Assembly (NCBI GenBank): GCA_046262735.1
Contig: JBHEMD010000002.1
Coordinates: 1 to 7,777 of the forward strand
Length of the DNA stretch: 7,777 nt
Source of the DNA: AV17 sp046262735
GTDB lineage: Bacteria; Verrucomicrobiota; Verrucomicrobiia; Chthoniobacterales; UBA10450
Reading direction: 5' to 3'
Both the position numbers and the translations under genes were made by a program. Of this stretch, positions 1 to 6,470 are shown one piece after another; the first letter of the stretch is position 1, and each line of letters begins with the position of its first letter. The notes below the pieces were generated by a model. That model worked only from the letters and a program-made list of their open reading frames with translations. It was not told the origin of the DNA and ran no database searches.

Positions 1-1
1 T

Positions 2-1201
2 TCGCGACGCATCCGCGAGGCGTCCAAAACGATCCAGGAACGGGAAAGCGCTTTGCTCGCCCAGGCGCAGGAAGGTCTCAGTTCGATTCGAATGGTCCAC
101 GCGTTCGGGCGCGAGGAGTTCGAGGTCGGGCAATTCCATCGGCACGCGCAACAAAGTCTGGCGGCCAATCTGCGGCTGCAGCTGACCAACGTGAATAGCT
201 CGCTTGTCATTAGCACACTGATGGTCGCCGCGACGGCGGCCATGTATTATGTCGGGACTCTGCACGTGCTCGACGGCCGATTGACACTCGGATCGCTACT
301 CGTTTTCAGTGCGTATCTGTTGATGCTCTACCAACCGCTCGAATCGCTCACCTATACGGCATGGGCAATGGAAGGCGCCGCGGCCGGGGCAAAACGCTGC
401 TTCGAAGTGTTGGATCGGCAGGACGATGTGCTCGATGCGACCGACGCAGTCACGATCACGAAAACGCAAGGCGCGCTCCAGTTTCGAGATGTCGCGTTCG
501 CCTATGATCACGACCGGCCGATCCTGGAAGATGTCGATCTTACGATCTCGCCGAACCAAATCGTCGCGCTTGTCGGCGGGACTGGCGCAGGTAAGAGCAC
601 GCTGCTCAGTCTGGTGCCGCGATTTTACGATCCGACGCAAGGCGTTATCACGCTCGATGGCCGCGATTTGCGCAGCATTACGAAAAAATCGTTACGCGCG
701 CAGATCGGCATTGTCCTGCAGGACACGCTGCTTTTTTCAACGACGGTGCGCGAGAATATTGCATATGGTCGACCTGACGCGACGGACGAGGAAATCATCG
801 AGGCGGCACGGCGCGCCCAGGCTGATGAATTCATCCGGCAGTTAGCCGAGGGCTATGGAAGCCAGGTGGGTGAACGCGGCGCGCATCTCAGCGTCGGCCA
901 ACGGCAGCGGATCGGGATCGCGCGCGCGTTCTTGAAAGATGCGCCGGTGCTGCTGCTCGATGAGCCGACCTCGGCGCTCGATCCGGCGACTGAAGCGGCG
1001 ATAATGGAAACCATCACTGGGTTGATGCGCGGCCGGACAACGCTGATCGCCACACATCGGCTGGCGGCGATTCACGATGTCGATCAAATCATTGTGCTCG
1101 AGCGTGGCCGGATCGTGGAAAAGGGACGCGGGCCGGATTTAGTCGCGCGCGGCGGCGTTTACGCCGAGCTTTATCGCGCCGGAAAATTTCAGACATCATG
1201 A
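2..1201 (+). CDS. ABC exporter, fused permease/ATPase (5' end outside window)
   Basis: This is the C-terminal 399 residues of an MsbA-like half-transporter: a membrane domain followed by a nucleotide-binding domain that drives export of a lipid, glycan or drug-like substrate across the inner membrane. The frame is open from base 2, so the apparent TTG start at 53 is internal. The first ~120 visible residues contain the cytoplasmic-loop motif RMVHAFGREEFE and two hydrophobic segments (roughly residues 62-85 and 93-112), matching the last two helices of the exporter. In the ATPase domain I see Walker A GGTGAGKST (575-601), the Q-loop Gln (719-721), signature LSVGQ (887-901), Walker B VLLLDE with the catalytic Glu (947-964), D-loop SALD (971-982) and the H-loop His (1055-1057). 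The signature has Val for the usual second-position Gly (LSGGQ), a mild variant. All ATPase motifs are present, so the protein should be active. The substrate cannot be read from the sequence; the neighbouring acyltransferase and glycosyltransferase hint at a surface glycoconjugate. Confidence 0.95.
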   Translation, partial: SRRIREASKTIQERESALLAQAQEGLSSIRMVHAFGREEFEVGQFHRHAQQSLAANLRLQLTNVNSSLVISTLMVAATAAMYYVGTLHVLDGRLTLGSLLVFSAYLLMLYQPLESLTYTAWAMEGAAAGAKRCFEVLDRQDDVLDATDAVTITKTQGALQFRDVAFAYDHDRPILEDVDLTISPNQIVALVGGTGAGKSTLLSLVPRFYDPTQGVITLDGRDLRSITKKSLRAQIGIVLQDTLLFSTTVRENIAYGRPDATDEEIIEAARRAQADEFIRQLAEGYGSQVGERGAHLSVGQRQRIGIARAFLKDAPVLLLDEPTSALDPATEAAIMETITGLMRGRTTLIATHRLAAIHDVDQIIVLERGRIVEKGRGPDLVARGGVYAELYRAGKFQTS

Positions 1202-1203
1202 CC

Positions 1204-1296
1204 TGTCATTCTGAGCGGAGCGAACAATCTCTGAATGCCCTGTTGTGCATCGCTAGGAATAAGGATCAGAGATGTTTCGCTTCGCTCAACATGACA
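1204..1296. repeat. Long imperfect palindrome (REP/MITE-like)
   Basis: The left arm at 1204-1234 and the right arm at 1266-1296 are 31 bases each and pair with 26 of 31 matches by hand count, around a 31-base loop. The arm begins TGTCAT and carries a GAGCG-AGCGAA core. It starts 2 bases after the ABC gene stop. There is no T-tract after it, so it is not a standard intrinsic terminator, though the RNA hairpin could protect the upstream 3' end. Similar palindromes are scattered through many soil-bacterial genomes (from memory). Its right arm contains an ATG in frame with the next gene. Confidence 0.85.
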
Positions 1297-1301
1297 ACTT
1301 T

Positions 1302-1886
1302 ATGAGCAACGTCCGTCAAGATCGACACGTGGAAGAGGATTGGTGGGCGCACCCGATACCGCCGAACGTTGAGTTCGGGGAAGGGTTCTATTGCGAGACA
1401 GCCCAAATTTTTCGGATGCTGCGCAACAAGAAGCCGGGCGCGGTCGTGATCGGCAAACATGTCTCGTGCTACGCCGGTTGCTCGTTCGCGCTGGGTGAAA
1501 ACGGCCAATGCACGATCGGCGACTTCAGTCTGCTCAACGGCGCGCTCATCATGGCCGAGGAAAGGATCGACATCGGTTCTCATTGCCTGATCTCGTGGAA
1601 CGTCGGCCTCGCCGATTCCGATTTTCATCCTCTGGAACCGGCCCAGCGCATGGTCGATGCGCAGGCGCTCGCGCCGTTTTTCGAGAACCGCCCGCAGCGC
1701 CCGCGATTGAAAACCGCGCCGATCAAGATTTGCGACAATGTCTGGATCGGGATGAACGCGGTGATTCTGAAAGGCGTGACAATCGGCGAGAACTCGGTCG
1801 TGGCCGCGGGATCGGTCGTCACGAAAAGCGTTGAGCCAAATACGGTGGTGGCGGGGAATCCGGCGGTGGTGGTAAGGGAGCTTTGA
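1302..1886 (+). CDS. Hexapeptide-repeat acyltransferase (left-handed beta-helix)
   Basis: This 194-residue protein is predicted to transfer an acetyl or other acyl group from a CoA (or ACP) donor to a hydroxyl or amino group, usually on a sugar, in the cytoplasm. It belongs to the WbbJ/NodL/maltose-acetyltransferase-like group. Two blocks of hexapeptide repeats are visible, roughly residues 48-105 and 141-187, the second with WIGMNAVILKGVTIG and the typical GSVVTKSVEPNTVVAGNPA ending. Between them is a loop of about 35 residues that starts at SDFHP; His109 there is the likely catalytic base. Such enzymes act as trimers. I chose the ATG at 1302 because the alternative in-frame ATG at 1272 lies inside the right arm of the upstream palindrome, so the extra ten residues (MFRFAQHDNF) are translated repeat. 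The protein's own sequence begins to look family-like at DWWAHPIPPNV (residues 13-23). Neither start has a clear Shine-Dalgarno sequence. Neighbours suggest a surface glycan or lipid substrate. Confidence 0.88.
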   Translation: MSNVRQDRHVEEDWWAHPIPPNVEFGEGFYCETAQIFRMLRNKKPGAVVIGKHVSCYAGCSFALGENGQCTIGDFSLLNGALIMAEERIDIGSHCLISWNVGLADSDFHPLEPAQRMVDAQALAPFFENRPQRPRLKTAPIKICDNVWIGMNAVILKGVTIGENSVVAAGSVVTKSVEPNTVVAGNPAVVVREL

Positions 1887-1896
1887 ATCGTGACTG

Positions 1897-1949
1897 GTGA
1901 CTGTGATTAGTGAATTGTGCCCGTCCGCTATTCACTGATCACAATTCAC
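1897..1949. repeat. AT-richer imperfect palindrome
   Basis: The left arm at 1897-1915 pairs with the right arm at 1930-1949 with 17 of 20 positions matching and one gap, around a 14-base loop. The arms share GTGAT-AGTGAAT type sequence, visibly richer in A/T than the flanking genes. It begins 10 bases after the acyltransferase stop and ends 16 bases before the next start codon. There is no T-run after the stem, so terminator function is doubtful; a repeat-family remnant or an mRNA-stabilising hairpin is more likely. Confidence 0.7.
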
Positions 1950-1965
1950 AACCACCGCCTCGTTA

Positions 1966-3141
1966 ATGAGGAAGAAAAAGAAAATCGTGGTGATGGGCTT
2001 CATGGGCTCGATCCCGATCGCGGGGGTGATCTGGCAGCACATCCACTACATCGTCGGTCTGCAGCGGCTCGGGCACGACGTTTACTACATCGAAGATTCG
2101 GCGCGGCTGCCTTACAATCCCGAGACGTTCGAGGTAACGAATGAGTTCGATTATGCGGCGCACGTGCTGAAGCGGCTCGCCCGCGAGTTCGATTTCAAAA
2201 ATCGCTGGGCATTTTGCGCGCGCTATCTCAAGCATCATCCGACGGCCGGGTTGCCGTTGAAAAAGATCCGGCAGCTTTATCGCGACGCCGACGCGATCCT
2301 GAACATCTGCGGCGCGCAGGAGTTCAACGACGACCTGCTCGTCAGCGACCGCATCGTGTATGTGGAGAGCGACCCGGGCGTCGAGCAAATCAAGGTTGAT
2401 AACGGCCGAAGATCGACAATCGAATATCTCAGCCGACACTGCGCGCTCTTCACCTTTGGCGAAAACGTCGGCACGAAAAAATTTCCGGTCCCGTTGCACG
2501 GGTTCAAATGGCAGCCGACCCGCCAACCGGTGGTGCTCGACTTTTGGCGAACGAATCGTTCCCCTCCCCGCGCGGCGGTTTTCACTTCGGTCGCGAATTG
2601 GTCAACCAGCCGGATCAAAGACATCACCTGGCGCGGCCGGAAATATCTCTGGAGCAAATCGCGCGAATTTCTACGATATGTCGCGGCGCCGAAAAGAGCC
2701 GGCGAACCGTTCGAGCTGGCGACGAACATCAAGGACGCGCGGACGCGCGCGCAATTTTTGCGTGACCGCTGGCGGTTGCAATCGCCACTGCAAATGAGCG
2801 TCGACTACTGGCTGTATCGCGATTACATCCAGCGCTCCAAAGGCGAGTTCACCGTCGCGAAAGATCAATATGTCCGCTTACGGACCGCCTGGTTCAGCGA
2901 TCGCAGCGCGTGCTATCTCGCTGGCGGACGGCCGGTGATTATTCAAGAGACCGGCTTTACCGATCATTACGGCGGCGATGCCGGCCTGCTCAGCTTCCGC
3001 TCACTGGGCGAAATCACCGAAGCGGTGACGATGATAAATGCTGATTATGCCAAACACTCACGCGCCGCGCGCGACATTGCGCGCGAAATCTTCGACGCGA
3101 AAAAAGTGTTGTCCTCACTATTGAAGCGCGCCGGGGTTTAA
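1966..3141 (+). CDS. Putative GT-B-like glycosyltransferase
   Basis: This 391-residue soluble protein is most likely a sugar-nucleotide-dependent glycosyltransferase of GT-B type. The N-terminus has a Rossmann-like first strand and a turn typical of the acceptor-side domain (KKIVVMGFMGS, then a helix and GLQRLGHDVYYIED, residues 5-44). Residues 110-170 alternate strands and helices (AILNICGAQ, IVYVESDPG, ALFTFGENVG). The C-terminal domain carries the most telling stretch: GEFTVAKDQYVRLRTAWFSD at 293-312, followed by RSACYLAGGRPVIIQETGF (313-331). This is the acidic, nucleotide-sugar-binding region that resembles the CgeB/spore-protein-like GT1 group, where the Glu near TGF would contact the donor ribose. 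There is no signal peptide or membrane helix, so it acts in the cytoplasm. The start at 1966 is the first ATG of the frame that keeps the basic RKKKK leader; no Shine-Dalgarno is visible. It lies 79 bp behind the acyltransferase. Donor, acceptor and exact family are not determined. Confidence 0.75.
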   Translation: MRKKKKIVVMGFMGSIPIAGVIWQHIHYIVGLQRLGHDVYYIEDSARLPYNPETFEVTNEFDYAAHVLKRLAREFDFKNRWAFCARYLKHHPTAGLPLKKIRQLYRDADAILNICGAQEFNDDLLVSDRIVYVESDPGVEQIKVDNGRRSTIEYLSRHCALFTFGENVGTKKFPVPLHGFKWQPTRQPVVLDFWRTNRSPPRAAVFTSVANWSTSRIKDITWRGRKYLWSKSREFLRYVAAPKRAGEPFELATNIKDARTRAQFLRDRWRLQSPLQMSVDYWLYRDYIQRSKGEFTVAKDQYVRLRTAWFSDRSACYLAGGRPVIIQETGFTDHYGGDAGLLSFRSLGEITEAVTMINADYAKHSRAARDIAREIFDAKKVLSSLLKRAGV

Positions 3142-3172
3142 TCGCAGCAGACTGCGTCGTCCCTCACCTCAA

Positions 3173-3194
3173 TCCTCTTCCTGATGGGAGAGGA
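3173..3194. repeat. Short hairpin, 9-bp stem with TGAT loop
   Basis: TCCTCTTCC (3173-3181) pairs with GGGAGAGGA (3186-3194); the one non-Watson-Crick position is a G-T wobble, so the RNA stem is complete. The outer flanks (CGTC...GACG) can add pairs across a bulge. It lies 32 bp after the glycosyltransferase stop in a 145-bp gap. No T-tract follows, so it is a weak terminator candidate at best. The CCTC...GGAGAGGA form looks like another dispersed intergenic repeat. Confidence 0.55.
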
Positions 3195-3286
3195 GGACGC
3201 GACAGCGTAAGGCGATGACGAACATCGATTCAGTCGTAGCCTGATTTGCTTTCTGGGAAGTTCGTTTATCTTGCGGACTTCGCGGA

Positions 3287-4894
3287 ATGAAACGGTTCCT
3301 GATTTTTGGCTGCGCGCTCTTGGTCGCTGGATCGACATTGCACGCGCAGCAAGAAAACACGCCCGCGCCGGTTCCGGCTGAGCCGAAGCCACCGGGCGCG
3401 GTGACAAAACCGACGGCGCCGGCGCCACAAACGGTCATTGCGGTGCCGGTGGCGCCGACGAAGCCCAACGGCCCGGTGCAGAAAAGTCTCGTCCGGATCA
3501 CCGCAACGGAAGTGGAACCGGATTATCGCGCGCCATGGAATGCGGGCTCGCTGCAACGCGGCGTGGGCGCCGGTTTCGTCATCGAGGGCAACCGCATCAT
3601 GACCAACGCGCACGTCGTGAGTAACAGCCGCTATCTCACGGTCGAGCGCGACGGCGACCCAAACAAATATCCGGCGCGAGTGAAATTCATCGCGCACGAT
3701 TGCGACCTGGCGCTGATCACCGTGGACGCGCCGAATTTCTTCAAGGACATGGTACCGCTGAAATTCGGCGGGATTCCGGCGCTGGAATCGACTGTTTCGG
3801 CTTACGGTTATCCAATCGGCGGGGAACGCATGTCAGTCACGGCCGGAATTGTCTCGCGGATCGATTTCCAGCTTTACACGCACTCCTCGATCGACCAGCA
3901 CCTCGCGATTCAGATCAGCGCCCAAATCAATCCCGGCAACAGCGGCGGCCCGGTAATGCAAAATGCGAAAGTCGTGGGCGTCGCGTTCCAAGGCTACAGC
4001 GGCGATATCGCGCAGGGCGTCGCTTACATGGTGCCCACGCCGGTCATCCGCCGCTTCCTTAAAGACATCGATGATGGTCATTACGACAAATATGTCGATC
4101 TTGCGGTGGGCTACTCGAAATTGCAGAACCCGGCGCAGCGAAGATTTCTCGGGCTCAAGGACAACGATCGCGGGGTGCTCGTGAACACGGTCGTAGCGGC
4201 TGGCCCGTGTGCGGGAATTTTGCACGAAGGCGACGTACTGCTCACGATCGATAATCACCCGATTGCAAGTGACGGAAACGTCGAGCTCGAAGGCGAGCGC
4301 GTCGAAATGCCCGAGATCGTGGAACGCAAGTTCAAAGGCGACACGGTTAAGTTCGACGTCTGGCGCGACAAACAGCCGCTCAGTGTGACGGTGGCGTTGA
4401 GCACGGTTTGGCCTTATCTGATTCAGGGACACAGTTACGATGTGCGGCCGCGCTATGTCCTTTACGGCGGCTTGCTCTTTCAACCGCTCAACCTCGACCT
4501 GGTGGAGGCCTATCAGCCGTCCGATCTGCGGTTGCGCCATTTCTTCGACTACTTTGTTCTCGAGCAGATTTACCTCGAGCACCCCGATGTGATCGTCGTG
4601 ACAAATATTCTGCCCGATCCCATCAACACGTATTTGTCGGCTTATCGCGGGTCGATTGTCGATCAAATCAACGGTCGCAAGATCCGCACGCTTGACGAGC
4701 TGGCGGCGGTGTTGGCCGAGCCGGCGGAGCATTTCGTCTTCAAGATGATCGGCGATGGTCCGCCGCTGGTGCTCGATCCCAAGCAGGTGGAAGGAGCGCG
4801 TGAACGGATCAAAACGCGCTACAACGTCGTGCGCGAACAGAACCTGCGCGAACAGACAGTCGCCAGCGCGCCCGCCGACGAGAAGAAGAGCTAG
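3287..4894 (+). CDS. Secreted HtrA/Deg-family serine protease with PDZ domains
   Basis: This 535-residue protein is a chymotrypsin-fold serine protease of the DegP/HtrA family, expected to degrade or refold damaged proteins in the cell envelope. Residues 1-20 form a Sec signal peptide (MKRFL, a hydrophobic core, then LHA before QQ). Residues 24-62 are a Pro/Ala-rich linker. The protease domain (about 65-262) has the complete triad: His109 in TNAHVV, Asp140 in DCDLAL and Ser219 in NPGNSGGP, with the oxyanion-hole glycines intact. A first PDZ domain spans about 272-372 (GVLVNTVVAAGP, then HEGDVLLTIDNHPI). A C-terminal PDZ-like domain (about 384-515) opens with RYVLYGGLLFQPLN and contains QINGRKIRTLDELAAVL. 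This arrangement resembles plant Deg2/Deg9/Deg10 proteins more than E. coli DegP. The tail is charged (DEKKS). It is probably the first gene of a two-gene operon with the catalytically dead paralogue 4 bp downstream. The start fits the signal peptide; the Shine-Dalgarno is weak. Confidence 0.95.
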   Translation: MKRFLIFGCALLVAGSTLHAQQENTPAPVPAEPKPPGAVTKPTAPAPQTVIAVPVAPTKPNGPVQKSLVRITATEVEPDYRAPWNAGSLQRGVGAGFVIEGNRIMTNAHVVSNSRYLTVERDGDPNKYPARVKFIAHDCDLALITVDAPNFFKDMVPLKFGGIPALESTVSAYGYPIGGERMSVTAGIVSRIDFQLYTHSSIDQHLAIQISAQINPGNSGGPVMQNAKVVGVAFQGYSGDIAQGVAYMVPTPVIRRFLKDIDDGHYDKYVDLAVGYSKLQNPAQRRFLGLKDNDRGVLVNTVVAAGPCAGILHEGDVLLTIDNHPIASDGNVELEGERVEMPEIVERKFKGDTVKFDVWRDKQPLSVTVALSTVWPYLIQGHSYDVRPRYVLYGGLLFQPLNLDLVEAYQPSDLRLRHFFDYFVLEQIYLEHPDVIVVTNILPDPINTYLSAYRGSIVDQINGRKIRTLDELAAVLAEPAEHFVFKMIGDGPPLVLDPKQVEGARERIKTRYNVVREQNLREQTVASAPADEKKS

Positions 4895-4898
4895 TCAT

Positions 4899-6401
4899 AT
4901 GCGAAGAGATTTGCTCATCAGTTTCGGCGTGGTCCTGCTCACGGCCACGGTCGCGGTCGGGAAGAAAGAGCCGATACCTGTCGCCAAGGAAGCAAAGCAA
5001 AAGCCGCTTTCACTTGTGCGCGTCAACGTGACCGGCCAGCCGTATGATTATTTTCGACCGTGGCAAAAGAAAGCGCCGATCTCAAAGCGCGCGCTTGGCG
5101 CAGTCCTTTCCCAGGGCCGGGTCCTGGTGACCGCAGATTTGGTCGCGAACCAGAACTATGTGGAACTGGAGCGCGCAGAGTCCGGTGAGAAAACCGCGGC
5201 CAACGTTGAAGTGATCGATTACGAAGCCAACCTGGCGTTGCTCGAGCCGGCGGAGAAAAGTTTTCTCGACGGCATCACGCCATTGGAAATCGCGAGCGAT
5301 ACCGTGGTCGGCGATCGCCTGGCGGCGTGGCAACTCGAGCCCACCGGCGCGCTTATCGCCACTGAAGGTTTGGTCACGACCATTCAGATGACGCGCTACC
5401 CAGCTGATGTTGGCCAGTTCCTGACCTACCGCATCAGCATCACGATGCAGTATCGGGAAAATAGTTACACGATTCCGGTCGTGAAAAATAACAAGCTCGC
5501 CGGTCTTTTGCTGCGCTACGATCCGCGCGCGCAACTCGTCGATGCGATCCCGGCACCAATCATCGCCCATTTTCTCAAGGACGCCGAGAAGCAGCCGTAT
5601 GAAGGCTTCCCTTCGGCGGGGTTTTCATTTTTCCCGACGCGCGACCCGCAATTGCGCGTTTTCGCCGGCGAGACGGGCAAGCCGGCCGGAGTTTATGTGA
5701 CGCGGGTGGAACCGAACATGCCCGCGGCCAAAGCCGGTCTGCAGGTCGGTGACATTGTTACCTCGATTGCCAATAACGCGATCGACGAAAACGGCAATTA
5801 TGTCGATCCGCTCTATGGCAAGATAGATTTCACCAATCTGCTCACCAGCTACGCGTTCAGCGGCGACACGGTGCCATTCGACATCCAGCGCCACGGCACA
5901 GCGATGAAAGTAAACGTGACCCTCGAACATCGCGCGCCGAAGGACTACGTAAGCGCGCCTTACATGATCGATCAGGCCCCGCCCTATTACGTGCTTGGTG
6001 GAATCATTTTCCAGGAGTTGTCCCGCCAGTATTTGAAGGAATGGGGACCGAACTGGCAAAAGGAAGCGCCGCAAAGATTCGTTTATCTCGACCGATTCCA
6101 ATCGGAATTGTTTCCCGAAGGCCATCGCAAAATCGTTGTGCTCAGTCAGGTGCTTCCAGCAAATACGACGCTCGGTTACGATGAGGTCGCCTATCTGACC
6201 GTCACGAAAGTGAACGGAAAAGAAATCAACTCGTTGCACGATCTGGCCGAAGCGGCGAAACAACCGCTCGAAGGCGGGTTTATCAAGATCGAAACCGTGG
6301 AAGACCCGAAGCAACTCGAGCTCGATGCCGGTCAAGTCGCCGCAGACGCGGCCGGCCTCCAGGAAAACTACGGAATCCCGTCACTGCAACGACTCGAATA
6401 A
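4899..6401 (+). CDS. Pseudoprotease paralogue of the HtrA/Deg protein upstream
   Basis: This 500-residue protein follows the layout of its upstream neighbour: signal peptide (about 1-21), protease-like domain (about 36-227), PDZ domain (about 236-345, with AGLQVGDIVTSIANNAID) and C-terminal PDZ-like domain (about 360-495, starting PPYYVLGGIIFQEL and containing LSQVLPANTTLGYDEV). The C-terminal part matches plant Deg2/Deg9-type proteins even better than the active copy does. The catalytic residues are lost. TNAHVV is replaced by VTADLV (Asp80 for His), DCDLAL by YEANLAL (Asn111 for Asp), and GNSGGP by ENSYTIP (Ser189 may remain, but the oxyanion glycines are gone). It should therefore not cleave peptides. 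The frame is intact and conserved-looking over the full length, so it is not a decayed gene. Start: the ATG at 4899 gives a clean signal peptide (MRRDLLISFGVVLLTATVAV) and sits 8 bases after a purine-rich stretch (4881-4890). The frame is open upstream to 4755, but that part is antisensical overlap with the active protease gene. A regulator, adaptor or hetero-oligomer partner of the protease is the likely role (inference). Confidence 0.92.
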   Translation: MRRDLLISFGVVLLTATVAVGKKEPIPVAKEAKQKPLSLVRVNVTGQPYDYFRPWQKKAPISKRALGAVLSQGRVLVTADLVANQNYVELERAESGEKTAANVEVIDYEANLALLEPAEKSFLDGITPLEIASDTVVGDRLAAWQLEPTGALIATEGLVTTIQMTRYPADVGQFLTYRISITMQYRENSYTIPVVKNNKLAGLLLRYDPRAQLVDAIPAPIIAHFLKDAEKQPYEGFPSAGFSFFPTRDPQLRVFAGETGKPAGVYVTRVEPNMPAAKAGLQVGDIVTSIANNAIDENGNYVDPLYGKIDFTNLLTSYAFSGDTVPFDIQRHGTAMKVNVTLEHRAPKDYVSAPYMIDQAPPYYVLGGIIFQELSRQYLKEWGPNWQKEAPQRFVYLDRFQSELFPEGHRKIVVLSQVLPANTTLGYDEVAYLTVTKVNGKEINSLHDLAEAAKQPLEGGFIKIETVEDPKQLELDAGQVAADAAGLQENYGIPSLQRLE

Positions 6402-6463
6402 TTGTAGGGCAAGCGCTCCGCTTGCCCGCCCCTCGTTAGGCAGGCGGAGCGCCTGCCCTACAA
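6402..6463. repeat. Double-hairpin inverted repeat between convergent genes
   Basis: The arms at 6402-6426 and 6439-6463 (25 bases each) are inverted copies with 23 of 25 matches and a 12-base loop. Each arm also folds on itself: 6407-6415 pairs perfectly with 6419-6427 (9 bp, CTC loop), and 6439-6446 pairs perfectly with 6450-6457 (8 bp, GAG loop). The DNA can thus form two small hairpins or one large cruciform. It starts directly after the stop of the pseudoprotease gene and ends 7 bases before the stop of the gene on the other strand, filling 62 of the 69 bp between them. It may act as a bidirectional 3'-end or termination structure, although only TTGTA-type bases and no T-run flank it. 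It resembles REP-like elements that I associate with Verrucomicrobiota (from memory). Confidence 0.88.
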
Positions 6464-6470
6464 CAGCTGG

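Noticed and set aside
1204..1296. Intrinsic terminator of the ABC transporter gene
   Set aside because: The stem is long and imperfect, the loop is 31 bases and no T-run follows; it fits a repeat element better.
3246..3272. Possible promoter for the HtrA pair: TTGCTT at 3246 and TATCTT at 3267
   Set aside because: The spacer is only 15 bases and both boxes are imperfect, so it is too weak to annotate.
3833..4732. 299-codon open frame on the minus strand
   Set aside because: It lies entirely inside the protease gene, and its translation has no recognisable domain; it is a typical antisense shadow in GC-rich DNA.
4755..4898. Upstream extension of the pseudoprotease frame from a start at 4755 (548-residue form)
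   Set aside because: It overlaps the active protease gene out of frame, has an Arg/Ser/Cys-rich shadow composition, and would bury the signal peptide that starts cleanly at 4899.
5625..6335. 236-codon open frame on the minus strand
   Set aside because: It is antisense to the conserved PDZ region of the pseudoprotease and shows no motif of its own.
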